From NCBI RefSeq assembly GCF_963678635.1, contig NW_026970879.1, forward strand, positions 1 through 64,000: a stretch of 64,000 bases of DNA, in the 5' to 3' direction. Numbering within the stretch: the stretch's first letter is position 1; every line of letters starts with the position of its first letter. This stretch comes from Symsagittifera roscoffensis. Its lineage: Eukaryota; Xenacoelomorpha; Acoela; Convolutidae. Both the position numbers and the translations under genes were made by a program. Of this stretch, positions 1 through 6,825 are shown in pieces. A model generated the notes under the pieces. That model saw only the letters and a list, made by a program, of their open reading frames with translations, did not search any database and had not been told where the DNA came from.

Positions 1-138
1 AGTTTGTAAATTGCCTTGATTTTTCACAAAAACTCTATATAAATTTTGATAATGTATTTTTGTTTTTTTGCTTAATTCATTTAAATTATTGCAATTAGTT
101 TTTTGTAAAATAAAGTTTAAATTTTCTGTTTTATCCAT
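1..138 (-). CDS. Small HTH DNA-binding protein, N-terminal part (copy 1, cut by window start)
   Basis: The first 46 codons of the 70-residue HTH protein that is complete at 32880-33092. Bases 1-138 match 32955-33092. The start codon is the complement of CAT at 136-138. Only the left window edge truncates it; no break is seen in the reading frame. Confidence 0.75.
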   Translation of the reverse strand, partial: MDKTENLNFILQKTNCNNLNELSKKTKIHYQNLYRVFVKNQGNLQT

Positions 139-170
139 TTTTATATTTGTTTTTGTGTAAATATGTAATT

Positions 171-179
171 ATTATAACA
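171..179 (-). promoter_or_regulatory. Extended -10 promoter for the leftward HTH/late operon
   Basis: On the minus strand this reads TGTTATAAT, an extended -10 element, about 33 bases upstream of the HTH start codon at 138. No good -35 hexamer is present, as is common for extended -10 promoters. It faces away from a similar element at 286-294. Confidence 0.45.
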
Positions 180-238
180 TAATATATCAATATATAAAGA
201 TATAAATCAATAAAATATTCTTAATAATTAATTATACA

Positions 239-257
239 ATTATTTTTAAAAAATAAT
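239..257. repeat. AT-only palindrome between divergent promoters
   Basis: ATTATTTTT followed directly by AAAAAATAAT, a near-perfect dyad in the 187-bp region between the divergent HTH and lipoprotein genes. It could be an operator for the adjacent HTH protein, but such dyads also arise by chance in AT-rich DNA. Confidence 0.2.
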
Positions 258-285
258 GTAATATTATTTAATATTTTTTTACTTA

Positions 286-294
286 TGATATAAT
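286..294 (+). promoter_or_regulatory. Extended -10 promoter for the lipoprotein/membrane-protein operon
   Basis: TGATATAAT (TG-n-TATAAT) ends 31 bases before the lipoprotein ATG at 326. The -35 region is weak. The gene has only an A-run and no evident Shine-Dalgarno sequence before its ATG. Confidence 0.45.
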
Positions 295-325
295 TAAATT
301 ATTTGTTAATAATTTTTAAAAAAAA

Positions 326-859
326 ATGAAAAGAATTATAATTATTGTTACATGTTTATTACTTTATTCATGTGGTCAAATGGATAAACTCATACCGAGT
401 TTTGGATATAATAAAGATAATCAATCTACTTCTAGTTCTGATACTTTAAGTCAATCTATAGGTTATGCTAGTGTATCTGCCACATTAGGGGAAAACCAAT
501 CTAAAAGTTATAATAAATCAAATATTACATCCAATGATTTAAATAATGAAATGGAACTTGCACAAAATACTAGTGAAACCAATTTTGGTGGTTCTCATGT
601 TGATAATAGTAAAAAAAAAATAATATCGAATACTAACAAAGATAATGAAGAAACATTTTATCGTAGTTCGGCTAATCAAATTATTTATAATAGAATGACA
701 TTATTTGAATTATTATGTATTTTATGTTTTATGGCATTTGTTGCTGGTGTTATAACTTATAGTGCTTATCATGTCGGCTTTATAACTGGGAAATTAAAAA
801 ATAAAATGAATAATATAAAAAATAAATATAATAATTGTAAAAAAAATAATGAGGTATAA
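326..859 (+). CDS. Lipoprotein with C-terminal membrane segment; candidate unimolecular spanin
   Basis: The 177-residue product starts with a classic lipoprotein signal: KR, a hydrophobic stretch, then lipobox LYSC with Cys16 as the predicted lipidation site. Residues about 25-120 are Ser/Asn/Thr-rich and low in complexity. Residues about 124-150 form one strong transmembrane segment, followed by a basic Lys/Asn-rich tail. An outer-membrane lipid anchor at one end and an inner-membrane helix at the other is the topology of unimolecular spanins such as phage T1 gp11, which fuse the membranes at lysis. Two membrane-protein genes follow directly. It could instead be a lysogenic-conversion or superinfection-exclusion lipoprotein. 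The topology is seen; the lysis role is inferred. Confidence 0.55.
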   Translation: MKRIIIIVTCLLLYSCGQMDKLIPSFGYNKDNQSTSSSDTLSQSIGYASVSATLGENQSKSYNKSNITSNDLNNEMELAQNTSETNFGGSHVDNSKKKIISNTNKDNEETFYRSSANQIIYNRMTLFELLCILCFMAFVAGVITYSAYHVGFITGKLKNKMNNIKNKYNNCKKNNEV

Positions 860-860
860 A

Positions 861-1247
861 ATGCTTAAAAAAGAAAATAAAATTATAATTTTAATACTAA
901 CAATTATTTGTGTTATATGGTTATTTATAGGAATTTATCATTTAATAATAAAACAATCAATAAATACATATATCGCAGATGTATTACTTAATTCTTTATC
1001 ATTATTTTATATATATAAAATTATAAAAGATAATAATTTTATAGGCAATATAAAATTAAAATTTTCATTATTTTTTTTATTTAATGGGGTATTTTTTTTA
1101 TTATGGAATTGTGTTACATTAATATTAAATAATAATATAGAAAGTTTTGATACATTTTATTTTTTTTCTGATTTTTTAATGATTATTTTATCATTATTAT
1201 TATGTGATAAAGATATATGTATTAAAATTCAAAAATTTTTTAAATGA
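861..1247 (+). CDS. Polytopic membrane protein, about four TM helices (unknown; holin-like position)
   Basis: A 128-residue protein with hydrophobic segments at roughly residues 8-30, 39-57, 68-88 and 99-115, Lys-rich loops and a basic C-terminus. The ATG at 861 is chosen because GAGGT (851-855) lies five bases upstream; an in-frame ATG at 849 would overlap the lipoprotein gene and lacks a ribosome binding site. It follows the lipoprotein gene by one base and overlaps the next gene by ATGA, so the three are likely co-translated. I recognise no family. A holin is possible from position, but four helices is more than usual. Confidence 0.6.
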   Translation: MLKKENKIIILILTIICVIWLFIGIYHLIIKQSINTYIADVLLNSLSLFYIYKIIKDNNFIGNIKLKFSLFFLFNGVFFLLWNCVTLILNNNIESFDTFYFFSDFLMIILSLLLCDKDICIKIQKFFK

Positions 1248-1726
1248 GAAATAATAAAAATAAATTATATATAATTGATATTGGATGTATTATCTTATTA
1301 ATTATCAAATTAACAAAAATCATTATGGGAATTAAAGTGATGTTGACAAAATATCCAATTAAAGAAAATATAATTATCACTATATGTGCTACAGGATCAT
1401 TTTTTTGGTTTTGTTATTTTATAAAAAATACTCAAGTTTATATTTTTATTGAATCCATAGAATCAATATTAACATTTGTATTATTTACATTACTTGGTAT
1501 ATATATTGTTTATAAAAATTTATATTTAAAAATAAACATTACAATTTTTTATTCAATAGTATTAATTGCAATTGGTTTTATAGATGCTTTACTTGATATA
1601 TCAATTTTAAATAACTTAACATCTTATGATAGTTCAGTTACTTATGCCATTATATGCGATACTTTTTATATTATTGCTGGAATTATTTTATTATTTTTAT
1701 TAATAAATCATCAAAAAAATAAATAA
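1244..1726 (+). CDS. Polytopic membrane protein, about five TM helices (unknown)
   Basis: A 160-residue hydrophobic protein with probable helices near residues 8-27, 41-60, 67-93, 97-118 and 131-155, ending in a short basic tail. Its ATG overlaps the stop of the preceding gene (ATGA), implying translational coupling, as there is no separate Shine-Dalgarno sequence. It is the last gene before the 1-kb non-coding region. The pair resembles integral membrane proteins of unknown function; no catalytic motif is visible. Roles in lysis or superinfection exclusion are both possible. Confidence 0.6.
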   Translation: MRNNKNKLYIIDIGCIILLIIKLTKIIMGIKVMLTKYPIKENIIITICATGSFFWFCYFIKNTQVYIFIESIESILTFVLFTLLGIYIVYKNLYLKINITIFYSIVLIAIGFIDALLDISILNNLTSYDSSVTYAIICDTFYIIAGIILLFLLINHQKNK

Positions 1727-2119
1727 AATCAAATCAAACCAAATCAAATATTATCAAAATACATTACAAATTTTAAAAGTAATGGTGTTTCTTAAACCTT
1801 TATAATTCAATATATTTAAAGAATATGGCACATAGTGGCATATTAATAGTAATAGTATGGCACATTTTAATTAAAACCATAAAAATACAAAAATACTTAT
1901 GGAATATTAAAACTATTCAAAATAATAAAAATAATTAAGATGTGTAAATCCACTACACTCAATAATTTTAATTATAGCATTTAAATTGATTTTAAGGCTC
2001 ATTCATGGCTTTTTTATTCATTTTATAACACTATGTATAACAAATAAATTATCAATCAACCTTGATACCTTTATGTTGATTTTTAAATATTATCCAAAAA
2101 AATAATTTTATATTTTATC

Positions 2120-2450
2120 ATAAACCCTATAAAAACATAGATTTGTGTTTATGATGTGTTTATTGAAGCTATATAAATCAATGCTTTTAAGACATTTTTA
2201 TTTCATAAAAACATAAAAACATAACCCCCTATATATATAATTTATATATTTATATATATATATATATGTATTTATGTGTTTATTGTAATATTTATTTTTA
2301 ATATTATTTTAATGTTTATATTTATATTTATATATATATATTTATATTATTATACGGGGGTTATGTTTTTATGGGTTTATTGGGTAAAAATGTTTAAAAA
2401 TTCCTTTATTTATATAGCTTTCAATAAACACAAATATTTGGGTTTTATGT
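2120..2450. repeat. Long imperfect inverted repeat (arms about 110 bp, AT-rich loop)
   Basis: Left arm about 2120-2230, right arm about 2351-2450. The inner 18 bp pair perfectly (2212-2229 with 2356-2373, containing CCCCC/GGGGG). A second block pairs with one bulged base (2156-2178 with 2408-2431, GTGTTTATTG...). The arms end near ATAAACCC / GGGTTTTAT. The loop is alternating TATA-type sequence. The run of five C/G stands out in such AT-rich DNA. It may form a cruciform or a long RNA hairpin. Confidence 0.8.
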
Positions 2451-2594
2451 GTGTTTATATATGTTTTTATTAGAAAATAAAGCAAAAATTTGTTTATTTA
2501 ATTTTAATATTCATTATTTAATTTTAATATTTGTTATCTCATAATGTTGATTATTTAATAATATTTATTATTTTATAATATTTAAATATTTTTG

Positions 2595-2623
2595 TTGACT
2601 TTTAGTTTTTAGTTAAATATACT
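2595..2623 (+). promoter_or_regulatory. Sigma70-like promoter of the replication operon
   Basis: TTGACT at 2595-2600, a 17-base spacer and TATACT at 2618-2623, close to consensus at ideal spacing. The predicted start near 2630 leaves a leader of about 100 bases before the primase ATG at 2732. Confidence 0.7.
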
Positions 2624-2651
2624 AGTGATATCAAATTGGTTGATAGTAAAG

Positions 2652-2716
2652 TGTTGGATCTTTGCTAACAATTTTTTTTTGGGGTGAGGTCTTATCCACC
2701 TATCCAACCACCCCAA
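2652..2716 (+). promoter_or_regulatory. Structured leader, possible transcription attenuator
   Basis: TGTTGG (2652-2657) pairs with CTAACA (2665-2670; one G-U pair) and is followed by A and nine T, a weak intrinsic-terminator shape. The same left strand, GTTGGAT (2653-2659), can instead pair with ATCCAAC (2702-2708), which would dissolve it. A third stem, TTGGGGTG (2679-2686) with CACCCCAA (2709-2716), competes for the same area just before the AGGA ribosome site (2719-2722). No ligand or leader peptide is identified. Confidence 0.4.
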
Positions 2717-2731
2717 TTAGGATAATTTCTT

Positions 2732-3604
2732 ATGAATATAAATAAATTTAACCAATTTATGCTCGATATTGGTTATATATTGCCAAAAAATTTTAATTAT
2801 AATATTACGATTGAATCAATATATAGATTTGCTGATATAAATAAAATTTCAAATAATAAAAATTTATGGATAAAAAATATAGATAATAATAAATTTGTTT
2901 TTGGTGATTGGTCAACAGATCAAAAATATATTTATATTGATAGTGAAAAACAAAGTCTAGAAAAAATAGAATTTAATAATATTGAATATAAAAAAGCAAA
3001 AATTGAAAAAGAAAATATACAAATTCAAAAATCAAAAAGTTTAAAAAAATTTTATAATAATTTACCTTATGCCAATAATAATCACCCATATTTAATTAAA
3101 AAGAAAATTAAAAACCATAAAATGTTGCGTCAAAAAGATAATATGTTGGTAATTCCTTTGTTTGGAATAGAAAAAAATTTTATTGGAGTAATTCAATCAT
3201 TGCAATATATTTGTAATAATGGTTCTAAAATATTTGCAAAAGGAGCTAAATTTCAAGGTTCTTGGCTTCCATTAAACGAATCTTCTAATAAAAATTTTAT
3301 ATTTTGCGAGGGTTTTGCCACAGGAAGTAGTATATTAAATGAAGTAGAAAAAAATAAAATAGATGTTACAGTCATAAGTTGTTTTAATTCAAGCAATATT
3401 ATTAATATTGTTAAATTTATTAATTATCAATATAACGATGCCAATCTTTATATATATGCTGATAATGATATTCATAATGGTGGTTTAAATTTTGCAAAAA
3501 AAACACAACAATGTATTTCTAAAGTAAAAATAATCTTACCCCCTTTAACGGAGGAACAAAAACACAATGGTTTAAGTGACTGGAATGATTATTTAAATTG
3601 TTAA
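2732..3604 (+). CDS. Toprim-domain primase
   Basis: A 290-residue protein resembling phage/plasmid primases of the Toprim_3 type. In order: an N-terminal region with FVFGDWST (residues 55-62), a bridging motif HPYLIKKKI (118-126), VIPLFG...IGVIQSLQYI (140-160), then the Toprim core with catalytic Glu193 in FCEGFATGSS, the acidic ADND (243-246), and a closing SDWNDY like the usual DFND. No CHC2 zinc finger is present. It would lay RNA primers for phage replication. AGGA lies nine bases before ATG. It heads the replication operon, 27 bases before the DUF3987 ATPase gene, and follows the promoter at 2595-2623. Confidence 0.85.
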   Translation: MNINKFNQFMLDIGYILPKNFNYNITIESIYRFADINKISNNKNLWIKNIDNNKFVFGDWSTDQKYIYIDSEKQSLEKIEFNNIEYKKAKIEKENIQIQKSKSLKKFYNNLPYANNNHPYLIKKKIKNHKMLRQKDNMLVIPLFGIEKNFIGVIQSLQYICNNGSKIFAKGAKFQGSWLPLNESSNKNFIFCEGFATGSSILNEVEKNKIDVTVISCFNSSNIINIVKFINYQYNDANLYIYADNDIHNGGLNFAKKTQQCISKVKIILPPLTEEQKHNGLSDWNDYLNC

Positions 3605-3630
3605 TTTGTAAAATAAAAAAAGGATAAAAA

Positions 3631-5016
3631 ATGGATAAATTAATAAAAAATATTGTTAAAAAAGAAGATTTTAAATTAATGAATAATGTTAATACTTATA
3701 CAAACAACAATCAAGCAGATGTAAGTATAGTATCAATAATTAAAAATAATGAAATTAATAAAATAAAAAATTTATTAAAAAAATTAGAAAATACTAAAGA
3801 TCGTGAAGAAACTATTAAATTAAATCAAGAATTTAATTTATTCCCTACAAAAAATGGTTTTTTTAAAGAAGTATTTGAAACATTTAAATATAACTGTTTA
3901 TTTAAACAAGATATTTTATCTTTAGGAGCTTCTATTTCAATACTTTCACATTGTTTTAGCAAAAAATATAAAATTATGTTTAACAATTTTGTTACACCTT
4001 TAAATCTTTATATTCTTTCAATTGCTGAAACTGGTAGAGGTAAAGATTCTGCCAATGCTTTAATAAAACAAATTTTAGCAAATAATTATCTTACTCAAGC
4101 GGATGTGGTTGGTAAAGTCTCAAGTGGTGAAGCCATTGAAGATGCTTTAGTTAGAAAGAATAATCGTTATGCTGTACTGGATGAGGTTTCGCATTTTTTT
4201 AAATCTATGAAAACAAATCAATATCAATCAAATATTGAAAGCATTTTATTAGAATTATATACGGCGAGTCGAGGAGTATATTATCCACGCTCAAAAGCCA
4301 ATCAAGAAAATGATACATTACCTATCAATAATCCTATTTTAAATTTTTATGGAACTACTACTCCTACAAGTTTATTTGATGTGTTGAAATCAAAAGATAT
4401 TGCTTCAGGTTTACTACCTAGATTTTTATTATTTTCTAGCGAAATGATTAATCAAAAAGCATATGTAAAAAGAAATATAAAAAAAATTGATTATCAATTT
4501 ATATCTGATCAAATTGAAAATATTTTAATTCCTGAAGCTTTCCCAATTAGCATATTATTACATGATGATGCGATTGAATATTATTATGACAAAATTGATG
4601 AATATGCCAATATTGCAAATGAAATTAAAAGATCAATATTTTCTCGAGTTTGTGAAAATGGATTAAAAATTGCTGGTATTTTAGCTGTATGCGATAATAA
4701 ATTAAAACCAGTTATAAATATTAAACATTTGGAATATGGAATTGCTTTATCGAGTTATTCTGCTAGTCAATTATATAGTTTTGTTACCAGTTATATGAGT
4801 GAATCAACACGCCATACCCTTTTTAATGAGATTTTTAATTTTATTAAAAAAAATAATGGTTGTACTAAAACTATGATAAATAAAGCGTTTAGAAAAATTA
4901 CACCTAGTCAAAGAGATGAAATTTTATTGGATTTAATACAACAAGAAGAAATTGAAAAATTCAATGCAAAAAAAGGAGAAAGAACTTTTTTTAAATATTA
5001 TGTAATAAATAAATAA
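3631..5016 (+). CDS. DUF3987-type P-loop ATPase (primase-associated, helicase-like)
   Basis: A 461-residue protein with a P-loop AETGRGKD at 132-139, a Walker B-like YAVLDE at 180-185, and a conserved-looking GLLPRFLLF stretch near residue 265. This layout is typical of DUF3987 proteins, found beside phage primases and thought to drive replication or helicase loading. The N-terminal 70 residues are Lys/Asn-rich and probably a linker. A winged-helix-like C-terminal domain is possible from about residue 405. AAGGAT precedes the start. The exact biochemical role in this phage is inferred from family and position. Confidence 0.7.
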   Translation: MDKLIKNIVKKEDFKLMNNVNTYTNNNQADVSIVSIIKNNEINKIKNLLKKLENTKDREETIKLNQEFNLFPTKNGFFKEVFETFKYNCLFKQDILSLGASISILSHCFSKKYKIMFNNFVTPLNLYILSIAETGRGKDSANALIKQILANNYLTQADVVGKVSSGEAIEDALVRKNNRYAVLDEVSHFFKSMKTNQYQSNIESILLELYTASRGVYYPRSKANQENDTLPINNPILNFYGTTTPTSLFDVLKSKDIASGLLPRFLLFSSEMINQKAYVKRNIKKIDYQFISDQIENILIPEAFPISILLHDDAIEYYYDKIDEYANIANEIKRSIFSRVCENGLKIAGILAVCDNKLKPVINIKHLEYGIALSSYSASQLYSFVTSYMSESTRHTLFNEIFNFIKKNNGCTKTMINKAFRKITPSQRDEILLDLIQQEEIEKFNAKKGERTFFKYYVINK

Positions 5017-5022
5017 AAAAAG

Positions 5023-5051
5023 TTGTATTTTTATAAAAATAATTATATAAT
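5023..5051 (+). promoter_or_regulatory. Promoter upstream of the Gp157-family gene (one of a repeated pair)
   Basis: TTGTAT (5023-5028), 17-base spacer, TATAAT (5046-5051). The whole element and flanking ATGATTA recur almost base for base at 8771-8799, with one difference in the spacer. Confidence 0.65.
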
Positions 5052-5101
5052 GATTAAATAAATAAAATATAAAATACTTATAATAATTAACAAGGATAAA
5101 T

Positions 5102-5617
5102 ATGAACAATCAAATATATTATATAAAAGAAGAAATTAAAAATTTAAATAGTTATGTTTTGAATGGCGATTCTTATTTACATTTAGATACATTAGAACAT
5201 ATAACTTGTGAAGAATATGACGCTATGCTTGCTAAAGCATTTAATAATAAAGAAGAAGCTATTAGATATTTATGCTTATCAATTATTGAAGAAAAATCTA
5301 AATTATTAATTATTGATAATGAGATTGAAAGATTAAAAAAATTAAAAAATAACAAAAAAAGAAAAATTGAAAATATTACAAATATGATTCGTAATAATTG
5401 CAATAGCAATATTGATTTTGAAGTTTTTCAATTATTTTTTAGAAAAGGTGTTGATAGTGTTGAAATAACAGATGAGTCAATAATTCCAAATAAATACAAA
5501 AAAGAAGTTATAACTTATCAAATTAATAAAAACGAAATTAAAAAAGATTTAAAAAATAATAATTTAATTAATGGAGCAACATTAGTAACAGGTAAAAAAT
5601 CAGTAATAATTAAATAA
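5102..5617 (+). CDS. Siphovirus Gp157-family protein
   Basis: A 171-residue protein matching the Gp157 family layout. An N-terminal acidic helical region is followed by a long Lys/Glu coiled coil (about residues 55-105, EIERLKKLKNNKKRKIENI). A short beta part then contains FRKGVDSVEI, SIIPNKYKKE, NEIKKDLKNN and NGATLVTG, close to the family ending (dK..iKk.lk.G..v.GA). Members sit in phage recombination/replication clusters next to Sak4 and DUF669 genes, as here. A role in phage resistance was reported for a Streptococcus relative; the molecular activity is unknown. It has its own promoter and an AAGGA ribosome site. Confidence 0.8.
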   Translation: MNNQIYYIKEEIKNLNSYVLNGDSYLHLDTLEHITCEEYDAMLAKAFNNKEEAIRYLCLSIIEEKSKLLIIDNEIERLKKLKNNKKRKIENITNMIRNNCNSNIDFEVFQLFFRKGVDSVEITDESIIPNKYKKEVITYQINKNEIKKDLKNNNLINGATLVTGKKSVIIK

Positions 5618-5635
5618 AAAAAGGAGAATAAAAAA

Positions 5636-6355
5636 ATGATAGATTTAAATAATTTAGAAACACCTAAAAAACCTAAAAAACTTATTGGCACTATTTATGG
5701 TGGTGCTGGTGTTGGTAAAACATATCTTGCAAGTAATTGTGAAAAACCTGTACTATTGCGTATCGAAGATGGGTCGGCAAGTCTTTCAGATCAAGATATA
5801 AAAATGTTGCCTTGTATCAATGAACCAATTGATGTGTTTATGCAAATAAAAACATTACTTGATCAAGATCATAATTTCAAAACACTGATTATTGATTCTG
5901 TAAGTAAATTTGATGAATTGTCAATTGCAGAATATTTATTCCAAAATAAAGGTTTAAAATTATCTGATAATGATTATGCGGGATATGAGTTTTTATATTC
6001 TAGACATAGAAGTTTATCAAATGCTTGTGCTAAATTATCAACAAATAAAAATATGAATATTATTTTTATATCTCATGAAAAAGCAACTCAAGTAGGTCGT
6101 GATAGTAAACAACTACAAATGACACTTAAAATGTCACCAAAATCAGCGCGTTATTATATTGATGATGTGGATTTTGTTGGGTATTTGCAACCTGCTGATT
6201 TAATATCTGCAGAAGGTAAAAGATCAAGAGTTATAAAAATGGATGTTGATTCTAACCTTAACAATCAATCAAAAAATAGATTTGACTTAAAAAATAGGGA
6301 GGTAATTGCAAAAAATACAACATTAGAAAATATCTTTTTAAACAAAAACCAATAA
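5636..6355 (+). CDS. Sak4-like RecA-fold ATPase (single-strand annealing)
   Basis: A 239-residue protein with Walker A GGAGVGKT at 22-29, an LRIEDG motif near 41-46 and Walker B KTLIID ending at Asp87. It fits the phage nucleotide-binding/Sak4 (AAA_24) family, short RecA-like ATPases that promote annealing together with a phage single-strand binding protein. The neighbours are a Gp157-family gene (18 bases upstream) and a DUF669 gene (12 bases downstream), the standard partners. A strong AAAGGAG precedes the ATG. Confidence 0.8.
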   Translation: MIDLNNLETPKKPKKLIGTIYGGAGVGKTYLASNCEKPVLLRIEDGSASLSDQDIKMLPCINEPIDVFMQIKTLLDQDHNFKTLIIDSVSKFDELSIAEYLFQNKGLKLSDNDYAGYEFLYSRHRSLSNACAKLSTNKNMNIIFISHEKATQVGRDSKQLQMTLKMSPKSARYYIDDVDFVGYLQPADLISAEGKRSRVIKMDVDSNLNNQSKNRFDLKNREVIAKNTTLENIFLNKNQ

Positions 6356-6367
6356 GGAAATAATACA

Positions 6368-6805
6368 ATGAATTTTAATGATTTTAATTTTAACGAAGCA
6401 GTAATTAAAGATTTTCAAACATATGAAAATGGCGAATATCCTGTATGTGTTGATAATGCTAGTGTCGATGATTCGCAAAACCCTATCATTACTTTAAAAA
6501 TTAAGCTTAGATTTTTATCTGGAAAATATCAAGGTAATTTTATATATGATAATTTATTATTAAATTCTGATGATACAAGTAATTTCAGATTATCTATAGC
6601 TAAACAAAGAATGAATGATTTTAATAATTTTTTAGAAAAACCTTTAAATTCTGCAGAAGAATTAATCGATAATTGTTTTATAATTGTAATTAAAAATACT
6701 ACAAAAAATGACAAAACTTATTGTAATATTTCTTATTATAAAAAATATGATTCAACTATAAAAGATGATTCACCTATAAAAGATGATTTTAATATACCAT
6801 TTTAA
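6368..6805 (+). CDS. DUF669-family protein, probable ssDNA-binding partner of Sak4
   Basis: A 145-residue protein. FNFNEAVIKDFQTYENGEY at the start and a beta-rich core match DUF669 proteins that accompany Sak4 annealases. The C-terminus is an acidic tail with a repeated IKDD motif and ends DDFNIPF, very like the acidic DDxIPF tip by which bacterial SSB recruits partner proteins. I infer that it coats single-stranded phage DNA and loads the ATPase or helicase next door. The ribosome site is AAGGA. Confidence 0.7.
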   Translation: MNFNDFNFNEAVIKDFQTYENGEYPVCVDNASVDDSQNPIITLKIKLRFLSGKYQGNFIYDNLLLNSDDTSNFRLSIAKQRMNDFNNFLEKPLNSAEELIDNCFIIVIKNTTKNDKTYCNISYYKKYDSTIKDDSPIKDDFNIPF

Positions 6806-6825
6806 AAAAAAAGGACAATTAAAAA

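Larger units (their letters stand above)
1727..2731. other. Gene-free AT-rich region with repeats and dyads; candidate replication origin/regulatory region
   Basis: About 1 kb without a credible gene between two rightward operons. It holds tandem AAATC/AAACC pentamers (1727-1750), three TGGCA-containing repeats (1825-1833, about 1835-1843, 1857-1865), a small stem at 1762-1784, a TATCAA/TTGATA stem (2050-2067), a long imperfect inverted repeat (2120-2450), and a promoter with a structured leader (2595-2716). The direct repeats, an AT-rich core and a large dyad next to the primase gene suggest an origin of replication. Copy 2 (34681-35685) differs by about one base (position 1787), so the region is strongly preserved between the copies. 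Confidence 0.5.

Noticed and set aside
1727-1865. Short repeats (AAATC pentamers, TGGCA motifs) as a CRISPR array
   Set aside because: The repeats are 5-9 bases long with no spacers of uniform length, and no cas gene is present. More like origin iterons or chance repeats.
2276-2473. 65-codon hydrophobic open frame in the gene-free region (also 35230-35427)
   Set aside because: It overlaps the long inverted repeat, consists of Ile/Phe/Tyr from alternating AT sequence, and lacks a ribosome binding site. It is best explained by the base composition.
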